From an uncultured Alphaproteobacteria bacterium (GTDB lineage: Bacteria > Pseudomonadota > Alphaproteobacteria > Rs-D84): DNA of 64,000 nt. A program made the position numbers and the translations under genes. The stretch lies in contig CALXWY010000003.1 of assembly GCA_944392535.1 (NCBI GenBank), positions 124,001-188,000 on the forward strand. The letters run 5' to 3'. The notes under the pieces are model-generated. The model did no database searches, was not told where the DNA came from, and saw only the letters and a program-made list of their open reading frames with translations. Shown piece by piece: positions 27,052-35,527 of the stretch (position 1 is its first letter; every line of letters begins with the position of its first letter).

Positions 27052-27080
27052 ATTATCGGATAAATTATTTGAATTTGCAA
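27052..27080 (-). promoter_or_regulatory. Promoter of structured RNA copy D
   Basis: TTGCAA and GATAAT separated by 17 bp, just downstream of the recN stop on the same strand. The -35 matches that of several tRNA genes in this window. Confidence 0.6.
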
Positions 27081-27085
27081 TATAT

Positions 27086-28738
27086 TTAATTTTTTATCAA
27101 TGTGCGCGCAGTTGCCAATGATTCAGGTGTAATTTTGGCACCACTGATGATGCGCGCGATTTCGTTTATGCGTTCGTCACCACGGATTTCTGTAACATCT
27201 GTTGCGGTTGTATCGTTCGCAGTATGTTTGGAAATTTTGAAATGTTTGTCGGCGTATCCGGCGACCTGGGCCGAATGCGTTATAACCAATGTCTGGGACG
27301 ATTGGGCCAATCTGTTTAATCGGTTGCCAACCGCTGATGCGGTTGCGCCGCTGATTCCGGTGTCAATTTCATCAAATACAAATGTATGTGCGTTGCCACC
27401 GTTTGCCAATACCACGCGCAGTGCCAGCATAAAACGTGCCAATTCGCCCCCAGATGCCGCGCGATTTATCGGCGCAAATGGCATGCCTGGGTTCGTCTTT
27501 ATCATAAAAATAATGTCGTCACAGCCGTGCCCGGATGGTGCGGATTCGGTGCGTGATACCATGAAATCTGATGCGCCCAGTTTCAAGTCTGGTAATTCGG
27601 CCAGTATGCGTTCGCGTAAAGATTCGGCCGCGGCGCATCGGGCATGGGTCAGTTTTTGTGCGGCGTCACGATATTCAGATTCTTTGATTGACAGTTCTTG
27701 TTCGGCGCGTTTGATTTCGGCATCTGAATTTTCAATTGTGTTTAGTTGTTCAGATAATTCATTCAATATTCGCGGCAATTCATCGGCCGGTACGCGATGC
27801 TTGCGTGCCGCCGCGCGAATTGCGAACAGACGTTCTTCTATGCTGTCAATGTCGTCCGTGTCTGTATCGGGCGGGGTTATTTGTTCGGATATATCCGACA
27901 ACTGTTGCGCAATATCATACAGTGCGTCAATTTGTTCCGAATATGGATTAGGTTCTGTTTTTATGCGTTGCAATATGTGTGCAACAGAATATATCTGGGA
28001 ATCCAGTGATGTACCGTTCGGATTTAATGCAGAAATCGCATCGGATAAAATAGCGGAATTTTTTTCTGCGTTCATTATTGCGGCGCGTTTTTCGGCCAAT
28101 TCGCTTTCTTCGCCGATGCGCACATTCAGTGCAGACAATTCGTTAAAGTTATGTGTTAAAAAATCGCGTTCTGATTCTGATTTTTCAGATATTTTTTGCA
28201 ATTCGTCCAAGTGTTTTTTTGCATCGTTATATGTATTATATGCTGTATTTGTGGCGCGCAAAAACTGTTCGTATTCAGCATTGTGCATTATACCGTACGT
28301 GTCCAGTGACGCACGATGTGTTGACGGGTCCAGTAAAGTATGATTGGCAAATTGGCCATGTATTTCAACCAAAGCGTCGCCGACGTGTTTTAATGTTTTG
28401 ATAGATACAGGGATGTCGTTTATCCATGCGCGGCTTTTTCCATCTGGTGACAATGTTCGGCGTAAAATTAAACTGTTGTCGTATTCAATTTCGTTTTCGT
28501 CAAGAAAACTTTTTAATACATCATCTGTGTCATCAAATTCTGCGACGACGGTCGCCCTGTCGCATCCGGTGCGCACCAGTCCGGCGTCAGAACGCGCCCC
28601 CAGTGCCAGTGCCAGAGCATCCATTAATATACTTTTACCGGCGCCTGTTTCGCCAGTAAGCACGGTCAGTCCAGGACCGAATTCTAAATCCAGCCGTTCA
28701 ATTAAAACGATGTTTGAAATAGACAGACGTACCAGCAT
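27086..28738 (-). CDS. recN: DNA repair ATPase RecN
   Basis: A 550-residue SMC-like protein recruited to double-strand breaks. Walker A GETGAGKS at about 31-38, a central coiled coil interrupted by a hinge-like stretch, signature SGGELARFMLAL, Walker B FDEIDTGISG and the closing VITHSAQVAGYAD. The long plus-strand reading frame across this gene is a codon-bias shadow. Confidence 0.96.
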   Translation of the reverse strand: MLVRLSISNIVLIERLDLEFGPGLTVLTGETGAGKSILMDALALALGARSDAGLVRTGCDRATVVAEFDDTDDVLKSFLDENEIEYDNSLILRRTLSPDGKSRAWINDIPVSIKTLKHVGDALVEIHGQFANHTLLDPSTHRASLDTYGIMHNAEYEQFLRATNTAYNTYNDAKKHLDELQKISEKSESERDFLTHNFNELSALNVRIGEESELAEKRAAIMNAEKNSAILSDAISALNPNGTSLDSQIYSVAHILQRIKTEPNPYSEQIDALYDIAQQLSDISEQITPPDTDTDDIDSIEERLFAIRAAARKHRVPADELPRILNELSEQLNTIENSDAEIKRAEQELSIKESEYRDAAQKLTHARCAAAESLRERILAELPDLKLGASDFMVSRTESAPSGHGCDDIIFMIKTNPGMPFAPINRAASGGELARFMLALRVVLANGGNAHTFVFDEIDTGISGATASAVGNRLNRLAQSSQTLVITHSAQVAGYADKHFKISKHTANDTTATDVTEIRGDERINEIARIISGAKITPESLATARTLIKN

Positions 28739-28778
28739 GTTATGGATTATAGTCGTAAAATATTGCGTGTTTCAAGCG

Positions 28779-29228
28779 CTAAATCACCTGGTCCAGGGTA
28801 AAATCACTGGTCCATAAAATGTATCCGTGAATTGTATGATTTGGGTATATGTCGCGCAATAATTGCGCATATTCAGATAATTGAGATATGTACATATTGC
28901 GCATCAATTCGTGATTCAGGTCGGTTTTGTAATCCATTATTTTTACAATGTTTTTGTCGTTGTCAACGATGATGCGATCTATGCGGCGACTGACGAATTT
29001 TTTATTTAGCATGCCGGCAATTGGAATTTCTGTACGGGCGTGTGGTGAAAAGAAATCGGCAATCCCGGGGGCGGATTTTATTTTTGCGACAAGTTCCCGG
29101 TCGCCACATGTGTCGCCATTTGGATAAATTACAATTTTTTGCATTTTTTTATGCAGTGCGCGCCCCGCAGATGTGGCAAATTCAAACTGTTGCGTGGCGG
29201 AAAGTAAATTGCGTAAATTACTGGTCAT
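28779..29228 (-). CDS. AddA C-terminal nuclease domain as a separate protein
   Basis: 149 residues corresponding to the RecB-family nuclease that normally ends AddA. The nuclease motif region is visible as RRIDRIIVDNDKNIVKIMDYKTD. The ATG at 29228 lies inside the end of the helicase gene and overlaps its stop by 11 bases (ATGACCAGTAA), so translation is probably coupled. In most alphaproteobacteria these domains are one protein of about 1,100 or more residues. A frameshifted addA is the alternative explanation. Confidence 0.75.
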   Translation of the reverse strand: MTSNLRNLLSATQQFEFATSAGRALHKKMQKIVIYPNGDTCGDRELVAKIKSAPGIADFFSPHARTEIPIAGMLNKKFVSRRIDRIIVDNDKNIVKIMDYKTDLNHELMRNMYISQLSEYAQLLRDIYPNHTIHGYILWTSDFTLDQVI

Positions 29229-31824
29229 AAGATGTCCTGATGTTTTCTGTTGTTTGATTGTTTGCCAGAATTCGCCACAGTTGTGTATGCCATGCATTTT
29301 CTGGGGCGTTTTTATATGGCGTATATCCGTATATATACAATTGGTCACGGGCGCGTGTCATTGCGACGTATAGCAAACGATAATATTCCGATGTTTTGAT
29401 TTTATTTAATGCCGCGGCGGCATCTGCGCGTTGCGCGTTGTTGTCGCTGTGTGGCACCCACAGCCACGGGGTCGGCATGTCTGTTTTTTTGCGGCATGGA
29501 ATCGGGACAATTTTTTCCGACGATGGTACACGTACCGTGTCTATTAAAAATACAATTGGTGATTCAAGGCCTTTGCTGCCATGTATTGTGACAATGCGGA
29601 CGCCAGCAGATGCGTCCATGTCGCGCTTGATTTCACTGTTGCTGGTGATGAACCATTTAATAAAATGACGCATGGTGCCCGGTTGGGTGCGTTCGTATGC
29701 CAGGCATATGGTCATAAATTCTTCCAGTGGGTCAATGATTTGGTTGTCTAGTGCAGCAATCATGCTTTGACGAACGTTGTCTGTGTTCAATACATTTGAA
29801 AAAAATGTATACGGTGACATTTTCTCGCACCAACCGATATATCGGGTCAGTCGTGAATGTATATCCGGGGCAATGTCATGCAAAATGTCAAATATGCTTA
29901 TCGGTGTTTGGTTGTGATTTTGTGTAAGGTTGGCATTATTTTTGACTGTGCAAATATTAAAAATATCACGTTCATTCAATCTGAAAATTGGGCTTTTTAA
30001 TACACAACATAAACTGTAATCGTCGGATGTGTTTATGCAAAAACGGACCAGGTTTAACAGGTCGCGTATCGCGGGGAATTGTGGTAAAATGATTCTGTCA
30101 CTGCCGGCGACGGGGATTTCGTTGCGCTTTAATTCTTTTACCAGAATTGGTACCATGGGGTGTCGTTTTTGTACCAGTATCATAATCTCACTTGGGACGC
30201 AGCCGGTCTTGACCATGGTGGTTATTTTTTCAACAATTGTTTTCAAGAAATCTGTTAATGATATATTGTCTGATTGTTGGGACATTAATTTGTGGATTTC
30301 AACCAACCCACCGGTGTCGCAGCGAAAAGATGTGTGATTGTTATTGGAAAAGTCAGAAATTTTTATGACAGTATCGTCGTTGAACACCGCATCAACGGCG
30401 TGTAATATCGGGGGCAGAGAACGAAAACTTTGCGCCAATGGTATTTCGCGTATTGTGCGTAAATTTTGCTTGATTTGTGATGCGATTGCGTCACGGCTGG
30501 TTGCGAATGCGCGCGGATCGGCGCCTTGGAATCCGTATATTGATTGTTTGGTGTCGCCAACGACGAATAAAGAGTGCGGTGTGTTTTGTGTGTCACCATC
30601 CGTGAAAAAATCACCGGCCAGCATTTGTAAAATATCCCATTGTAATGGACTGGTGTCTTGGGCTTCGTCAACCAATATGTGTCCCAGGTGTATGTCCAGT
30701 TGTGACAGTATCCAGCCCATTGTTTCTGGGTCGGAAAATAATTTTTTTGTGTATAAAATTAAATCTTCAAAATCCAGCAAATTTTTTTGGTGCTTTAAGT
30801 CGCGGTATATTTTTGCAAATGCGTCCGCCAGATCAAACATTGCAATTGTGTCGTCGTATATTTGTTGTGCGATGTTGCGTTGATCTTGGGCATAGACGCG
30901 GTTTAGTTCAGCAACCAGATAGGCCTTTTTTGCCAAGTTTTTTTTTGGCGTTCCGTCGGACGTTAAATACAGTTTTTTGTATTCTTCAAAATCTATACTG
31001 TTGTTAATGTATTGTTTGGTTAAATTTATAATGTCTGTTAACTGTTTTGCCGGCGGTTTCGCATGATTTAGCTCTTGGGACGCAAAATCAATGAGTTTGT
31101 TTAACTGTTGCGGCGAAAATTCCGTTTGTATTGGTGTGTCAAGGTTCAAGAATTTTCGTGTCGTGTCAATAAAGTATTTGCGATAATTATCACGATTTGT
31201 TATTTGAAAGAAGTCTTTGTATTGCGAACTTAAAAGTTCCAGCATGTCATCCATAAAATATTCTGATACGCGATTTACAATGTGGGCAAAAGCAGAATTT
31301 ACCCGCGCGTCGTTTGCCGAATTTATCAGACGGCGGAATGCATCTTGTAATAAAATGTGGCGCGTGTCGTCAGATATCAGTGTCCATGCCGGCGAAATAC
31401 CGGCCTCAATCGGGAAACGGCGCAAGATTTCTTCGCAAAAGCCGTGAATTGTTTTTATTTTTAGTATATCTGGATTATCAATGTATGTGAAAAATATCTG
31501 GCGCGCATGGGCGATGTCGGATGGTGTCACAGGGGTGTTTGTTGCGACGCCATTTAATATTTCGGCCAATTCTGTATCAGGCAATGTTGCCCATTGGCGC
31601 AGTGATGATAAAATTCTGTTCCGCATTTCACCGGCGGCGGCGTTTGTATACGTTAAACACAATATGCCGTTGTGTGATAAATTGTCGGTTCGGAATAAAA
31701 TCCGTAACAGACGTTGAATCAAGACACTGGTTTTACCAGTGCCGGCATTTGCCTGGACCCAGACGTTTTCCAGTGGGTTAGCCGCGGCGTCTTGGTCTGG
31801 TGAAAGAGTTCGCTTTTGTGACAT
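29218..31824 (-). CDS. addA: AddA-type double-strand-break repair helicase (helicase part)
   Basis: 868 residues of UvrD/Rep-type helicase: Walker A NAGTGKTSVL, HGFCEEILRRFP, DEAQDTSPLQWDIL (motif II), GDTKQSIYGFQGADP (motif III), VRIVTIHGSKGLE (motif V) and YVAMTRARDQLY (motif VI). With AddB it resects broken DNA ends. It ends right after motif VI, without the nuclease domain, which is the next gene. addB is not upstream: the neighbouring gene is divergent and unrelated. Confidence 0.92.
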   Translation of the reverse strand: MSQKRTLSPDQDAAANPLENVWVQANAGTGKTSVLIQRLLRILFRTDNLSHNGILCLTYTNAAAGEMRNRILSSLRQWATLPDTELAEILNGVATNTPVTPSDIAHARQIFFTYIDNPDILKIKTIHGFCEEILRRFPIEAGISPAWTLISDDTRHILLQDAFRRLINSANDARVNSAFAHIVNRVSEYFMDDMLELLSSQYKDFFQITNRDNYRKYFIDTTRKFLNLDTPIQTEFSPQQLNKLIDFASQELNHAKPPAKQLTDIINLTKQYINNSIDFEEYKKLYLTSDGTPKKNLAKKAYLVAELNRVYAQDQRNIAQQIYDDTIAMFDLADAFAKIYRDLKHQKNLLDFEDLILYTKKLFSDPETMGWILSQLDIHLGHILVDEAQDTSPLQWDILQMLAGDFFTDGDTQNTPHSLFVVGDTKQSIYGFQGADPRAFATSRDAIASQIKQNLRTIREIPLAQSFRSLPPILHAVDAVFNDDTVIKISDFSNNNHTSFRCDTGGLVEIHKLMSQQSDNISLTDFLKTIVEKITTMVKTGCVPSEIMILVQKRHPMVPILVKELKRNEIPVAGSDRIILPQFPAIRDLLNLVRFCINTSDDYSLCCVLKSPIFRLNERDIFNICTVKNNANLTQNHNQTPISIFDILHDIAPDIHSRLTRYIGWCEKMSPYTFFSNVLNTDNVRQSMIAALDNQIIDPLEEFMTICLAYERTQPGTMRHFIKWFITSNSEIKRDMDASAGVRIVTIHGSKGLESPIVFLIDTVRVPSSEKIVPIPCRKKTDMPTPWLWVPHSDNNAQRADAAAALNKIKTSEYYRLLYVAMTRARDQLYIYGYTPYKNAPENAWHTQLWRILANNQTTENIRTSYDQ

Positions 31825-31913
31825 TTATGCCCTTGCTTTATTGTTGGGATTTTAGTATAAATTCCATAGAACTGCAAGAATATATCCAATACGTATAAAA
31901 ACGGGGGGATTTT

Positions 31914-33842
31914 ATGGAAAGTGTGCAAATTTTATGGATTGTCACCAGTGTGTTGGGCGGATTATTATTGGTGTCGTTAATCGTGTCGTTTTTTGTGTCA
32001 CGGAAATCGCAAAAAATTATGCAATCATTGGTTACATTGATGACGCATCCGGAACGGGCGCGTGTGCATGATGCGGTTCGGGTACTGGATACAATTTTGG
32101 CCGATGAAATGGCAAAACTGGAATCAAATTTTCAAACAATACGCGGTGAATTACAATCGCAAATCAATGCAGCAGACGAACTGCAAAAAGTATTGGGCGC
32201 ACAAAACGATAAACTGGTTGCGACCGCAGATGATGCAACAAAAAAGATTGCGCTGATGTCCCAGCGTTTGGATAATACGGTGTCTGATTTGCGGTCGGTT
32301 ACCCAGTCGTCTGGGTGGCAAGACGTTGAATTGGTAACAGAAAAATTTACATCTGATATTAATGAGTTATTGGGGTATGTTGATAAAACATCTCAATCTG
32401 TGACGGAACGGGTGTCAGATATCCAAAATCGTATAGATTCATGGATTGAATCTGATAAAAAATTGGCTGAACAAATAAAAACAGACTTTGATAGTAATGC
32501 CAGTCAAATGAGTGCGATAAATTCAGAATATGAAAACATGCAACATCGTTTGTCTGAATTGGCACAATCAACAGCGTCTGGATTTGATGGGGTTAAACAA
32601 TCTGCAACAGATTATGAAAAACTGATGCGGGAAAATGACAAGTCGTTGGGCGATTATATTGAAAAAATGGATACGTTTACCCAGCAATCAAAAAAACATC
32701 TGACAAATCATATGAATACGTTGACCAATACCGCGAATGTAATCGGCGGCCAGGTTCGTTTGGCAGAATCATCCATAGACAAACAAGTTCGCAAATTAAC
32801 AGATGCTGTGGAAATTTTGATGACATCTGCGTCCGCGACCGAAGCGTCTGTGCGCGCAATATCCACAGAATTGGCAACATTGACGGGGCGTTTCAATGGC
32901 GAAATCAAGGAATTTGCCACAGCGGTTGTTTCAGAACTGAAAACAGTATCCGGGGTTGCAAATACAACACTGGAAAATACAAAGACTGCGGCGGGGGCGT
33001 TTTCAGAATCTGTGCGCGCAATGGCGACCGGCGTGCGTGAAACGTTAATGGAAATGAATACGGCGCATACACAACTGTCGGGACAATCAGAGAATTTGAT
33101 AAAAATGTCGGCCGAAACAACCGCACAGTTACAGCCGTTGTCGGAATTAATTGAAAAGTATTTTGCCGCCCTGCCCGATTTGGCGCGTGATTCTGTGGCC
33201 ACAGGTGATAATTTACAGAAAATTGTAACATCATTAAATGAAAAAATACAATTAATGAACTCTACGGTTGCGGAATCAACAGAATCTGTGGCGAATTCGG
33301 CGGTCAAACTGGAAGATTTGGCCGATAAATCGCGCCAGCAAATGATTGACCTGATGGCAGATTATGCCAAGGCTGTAAATACAATGCAAACGTTGAATAA
33401 ACAGATGATGGTTGCGCGGGCAACCGCACCAATGGACGCAATCAGCACAGCGCCAACCGCACCAGTGTATGGCAACATCAGCAATCAAGACTTTTTGAAG
33501 CAAAGTGAACGTATGTTTGAAAAAATGCACGAGCAAACAATTGATTTAACACGCGCAACGGGTGTGGAAATTCCAGACGTCGTATGGAAAAAGTATCATG
33601 CGGGGGATAAAACAATATTTTCTAAATGGTTGGCGAAAATAATGTCGGCGGCGGATAAAAAACAAATACGCGAAATGTTGAAAAATGACACAGTGTTCCG
33701 TTCGCAATCGGCACAGTTCGTGCGCAGTTTTGATAAAATTTTAACCGCGACTAAACAGGCCGATAATTCTGATAAATTGGCCGCAACGTTGTTAAAAACG
33801 GATCTGGGTAAAATATATATTGCATTAAAGGGGCACGTGTAA
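31914..33842 (+). CDS. Membrane-anchored long coiled-coil protein
   Basis: 642 residues: one N-terminal membrane helix (about 7-30), then roughly 480 residues of almost continuous coiled coil rich in Thr, Ser and Gln with repeated elements (ESVANSAVKLEDLADKS-like), and a small folded C-terminal domain (about 530-642, with WKKYHAGDKTIFSKWL). The layout recalls RmuC-like or methyl-accepting signalling rods, but I see neither an RmuC nuclease core nor a chemoreceptor hairpin. Function unknown; likely an envelope or nucleoid scaffold. Confidence 0.7.
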   Translation: MESVQILWIVTSVLGGLLLVSLIVSFFVSRKSQKIMQSLVTLMTHPERARVHDAVRVLDTILADEMAKLESNFQTIRGELQSQINAADELQKVLGAQNDKLVATADDATKKIALMSQRLDNTVSDLRSVTQSSGWQDVELVTEKFTSDINELLGYVDKTSQSVTERVSDIQNRIDSWIESDKKLAEQIKTDFDSNASQMSAINSEYENMQHRLSELAQSTASGFDGVKQSATDYEKLMRENDKSLGDYIEKMDTFTQQSKKHLTNHMNTLTNTANVIGGQVRLAESSIDKQVRKLTDAVEILMTSASATEASVRAISTELATLTGRFNGEIKEFATAVVSELKTVSGVANTTLENTKTAAGAFSESVRAMATGVRETLMEMNTAHTQLSGQSENLIKMSAETTAQLQPLSELIEKYFAALPDLARDSVATGDNLQKIVTSLNEKIQLMNSTVAESTESVANSAVKLEDLADKSRQQMIDLMADYAKAVNTMQTLNKQMMVARATAPMDAISTAPTAPVYGNISNQDFLKQSERMFEKMHEQTIDLTRATGVEIPDVVWKKYHAGDKTIFSKWLAKIMSAADKKQIREMLKNDTVFRSQSAQFVRSFDKILTATKQADNSDKLAATLLKTDLGKIYIALKGHV

Positions 33843-33905
33843 ACGCCAGATTTGGCCGGGTAAATTACCCATAATGCGATTAATGCGATATATGGGGATG
33901 AAACT

Positions 33906-34160
33906 GTGTTGCTGTATGGGCCACCGGGACTGGGCAAAACGACACTGGCGCACATCGTTGCAAATGAACTGGGGACAAATTTCCGTGCGACGTTGGTTCC
34001 GATGCCGGCCATGCAAGGCGACTTGGCGGCAATGTTAACCGCGCCCGAACCAATGGACGTGCTGTTTATTGATGAAATACATCGTCTGCCAACGGCCATA
34101 GAAGAGGTTTGGTATTCGGCAATGGAAGACTTTAAGTCTGGATATCATGTTGTGCGAATA
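33906..34160 (+). pseudogene. Duplicated ruvB fragment
   Basis: About 250 bp closely similar (roughly nine bases in ten by eye) to the Walker A to Walker B part of ruvB at 1018-1266, including GPPGLGKTT and [13 protein letters not shown]. One inserted base after the AMEDFK codons shifts the frame, and neither the N-terminal nor the C-terminal domains are present. No start signal or operon context. It is a partial duplication that has begun to decay. Confidence 0.85.
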
Positions 34161-34468
34161 TGGCCAATGCGCAGATAAAAAATGCATTGGCGTGGCCGGC
34201 GAAAAACGAATACACCAAATTTAACATATTCACGCTTTATTTACTTGAATATCTTCGGTTCCGAATACACCCTGTATCCCAAAGTCTGTACCGTATAATA
34301 CCTGTTCGTGGGTGCCGAATCCGACCGAACAGACATATGATATACACAAGTCGTTCAGGGTTCTTGGGTAACGGACATAATAGTTTGCGCCTGGGGGGGG
34401 GTAATTGATAACGTTTCTTTGATGGGGTACGTGTATATTAAAAAACATGATAAATTAACTGTTGAAAT
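34161..34468 (+). other. Decayed non-coding stretch, no gene seen
   Basis: Continues from the ruvB fragment. Short open segments in different frames (for example a frame reading YTQVVQGSWVTDIIV) suggest a rotted gene, but no segment is long enough or similar enough to name. Contains a G9 run near 34392-34400. Confidence 0.4.
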
Positions 34469-34692
34469 AAAATCTTTCGCGGCGGTTGCGGACATGGTGG
34501 TACTTGTCCGGCACGTTATGAAAATGGCCGATGTTTTATTTGTGGATGTGTTCCGAATATTTTGCGCCATGACGTACGCAGGTATGAAACAGATTTATAA
34601 ATTGTGCAAATTTTCAGTACTATCAGGATTTGATGTTGGGGTGGCGTGATGCTTTTCCGCCGGGCCCCAGTGATTACAGTGTGACGAAATAA
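34469..34692 (+). pseudogene. Remnant of a small Cys-rich protein gene
   Basis: One frame encodes a Cys-rich peptide (GGCGHGGTCPARYENGRC, then FICGCVPNIL) and stops. A second frame, overlapping its end, reads CANFQYYQDLMLGWRDAF and PPGPSDYSVTK to a stop at about 34690. Together they look like one frameshifted gene. No family is recognised. About 95 bp of featureless sequence follow before tmk. Confidence 0.4.
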
Positions 34693-34786
34693 TCCAGCCG
34701 GACGGGTATATTTTGCGCGTAATCTGCGCTTGCTGCGGTGGTGTGCCGGGGGCGTTAACAATATGTGATGCGGGGGCTGATGCCTT

Positions 34787-35473
34787 TTATCGCACGTGCG
34801 CTGTTATTAATCTGTCAATTACTGGGCGCAGGTGCGAAAACACTTCATCAATACCCATGCGGGTACCATCTGGGCGCATTTCATCAACAACTGTCCACGT
34901 GTTGGGATTGATATTGGCAATTTGACGATACACGTTTGATACATCGTACAGTAATTTGAAATCGCGTTCATGAATATCAGGGCGACCGTTTTGATATTGC
35001 TTTAATCCAGTGTTGCGCATGTTATATGAAATCTTTGGATCCAGATACAGATATATATTGTGATTTGGGCGAATAATTCCCATCTGGTTGAATTCCAGTT
35101 CTTCCATAAAAGCAATCTTTTTAGCCCATTTGTCACGCGGTGTTTTTGCCACAGAAAAACAATTGCTGTATGTATATCTGTCCAAAACAACCCATTTGCC
35201 ATCGCGCAGCCATTCAGATATCTGGGGCTGGTGCTGTAACCGGTCCAGTGCATATGGTAACATTGTGTATTCCGCCGGCAAGTCACGTGTGGCGCCAAAT
35301 TTTCCGTTCAAATAATCCCGCACCATACGACCAAAAAATGCGTTGTATTGTGGAAAATCTAATGTTTCGGCGGCAATTCCACGGGTGCGCAGGTAATCTA
35401 GGGTTTTTATAACCTGGGTGTGTTTACCGGCCTTGTCGGTACCTTCTATGGCAATCATGTATCCTGGGGTCAT
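34787..35473 (-). CDS. tmk: Thymidylate kinase-like P-loop kinase
   Basis: Converts dTMP to dTDP. Start chosen at 35473 (MTPGYMIAIEG), preceded by AAGGA; the longer frame adds 12 unsupported residues. 228 residues with P-loop EGTDKAGKHTQ, the FPQY substrate segment, LPYALDRLQH and VVLDRYTYSN (DR-Y motif). The P-loop has His where most bacterial Tmk have Thr or Ser (GKTTQ or GKSTQ), which is unusual. Alternative: another deoxynucleoside monophosphate kinase of the same fold. Confidence 0.82.
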   Translation of the reverse strand: MTPGYMIAIEGTDKAGKHTQVIKTLDYLRTRGIAAETLDFPQYNAFFGRMVRDYLNGKFGATRDLPAEYTMLPYALDRLQHQPQISEWLRDGKWVVLDRYTYSNCFSVAKTPRDKWAKKIAFMEELEFNQMGIIRPNHNIYLYLDPKISYNMRNTGLKQYQNGRPDIHERDFKLLYDVSNVYRQIANINPNTWTVVDEMRPDGTRMGIDEVFSHLRPVIDRLITAHVR

Positions 35474-35499
35474 GCAAATATCCTTTTGTTTGTATATAA

Positions 35500-35520
35500 A
35501 ATCCCGCATGACGCGGGATT
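35500..35520. terminator. Terminator of rpoD in the tmk leader
   Basis: AATCCCGC / GCGGGATT stem with a five-base loop and a T-rich tail on the minus strand, between rpoD and tmk, which are transcribed in the same direction. Confidence 0.8.
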
Positions 35521-35527
35521 TATGATG

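Noticed and set aside
27102..28343. 413-codon plus-strand open frame across recN
   Set aside because: It is antisense to the well-supported recN gene and has no ribosome site or recognisable motif; it arises from codon bias.
33906..34178. Second functional RuvB
   Set aside because: Only the ATPase core is present, it is frameshifted and lacks the N- and C-terminal domains.
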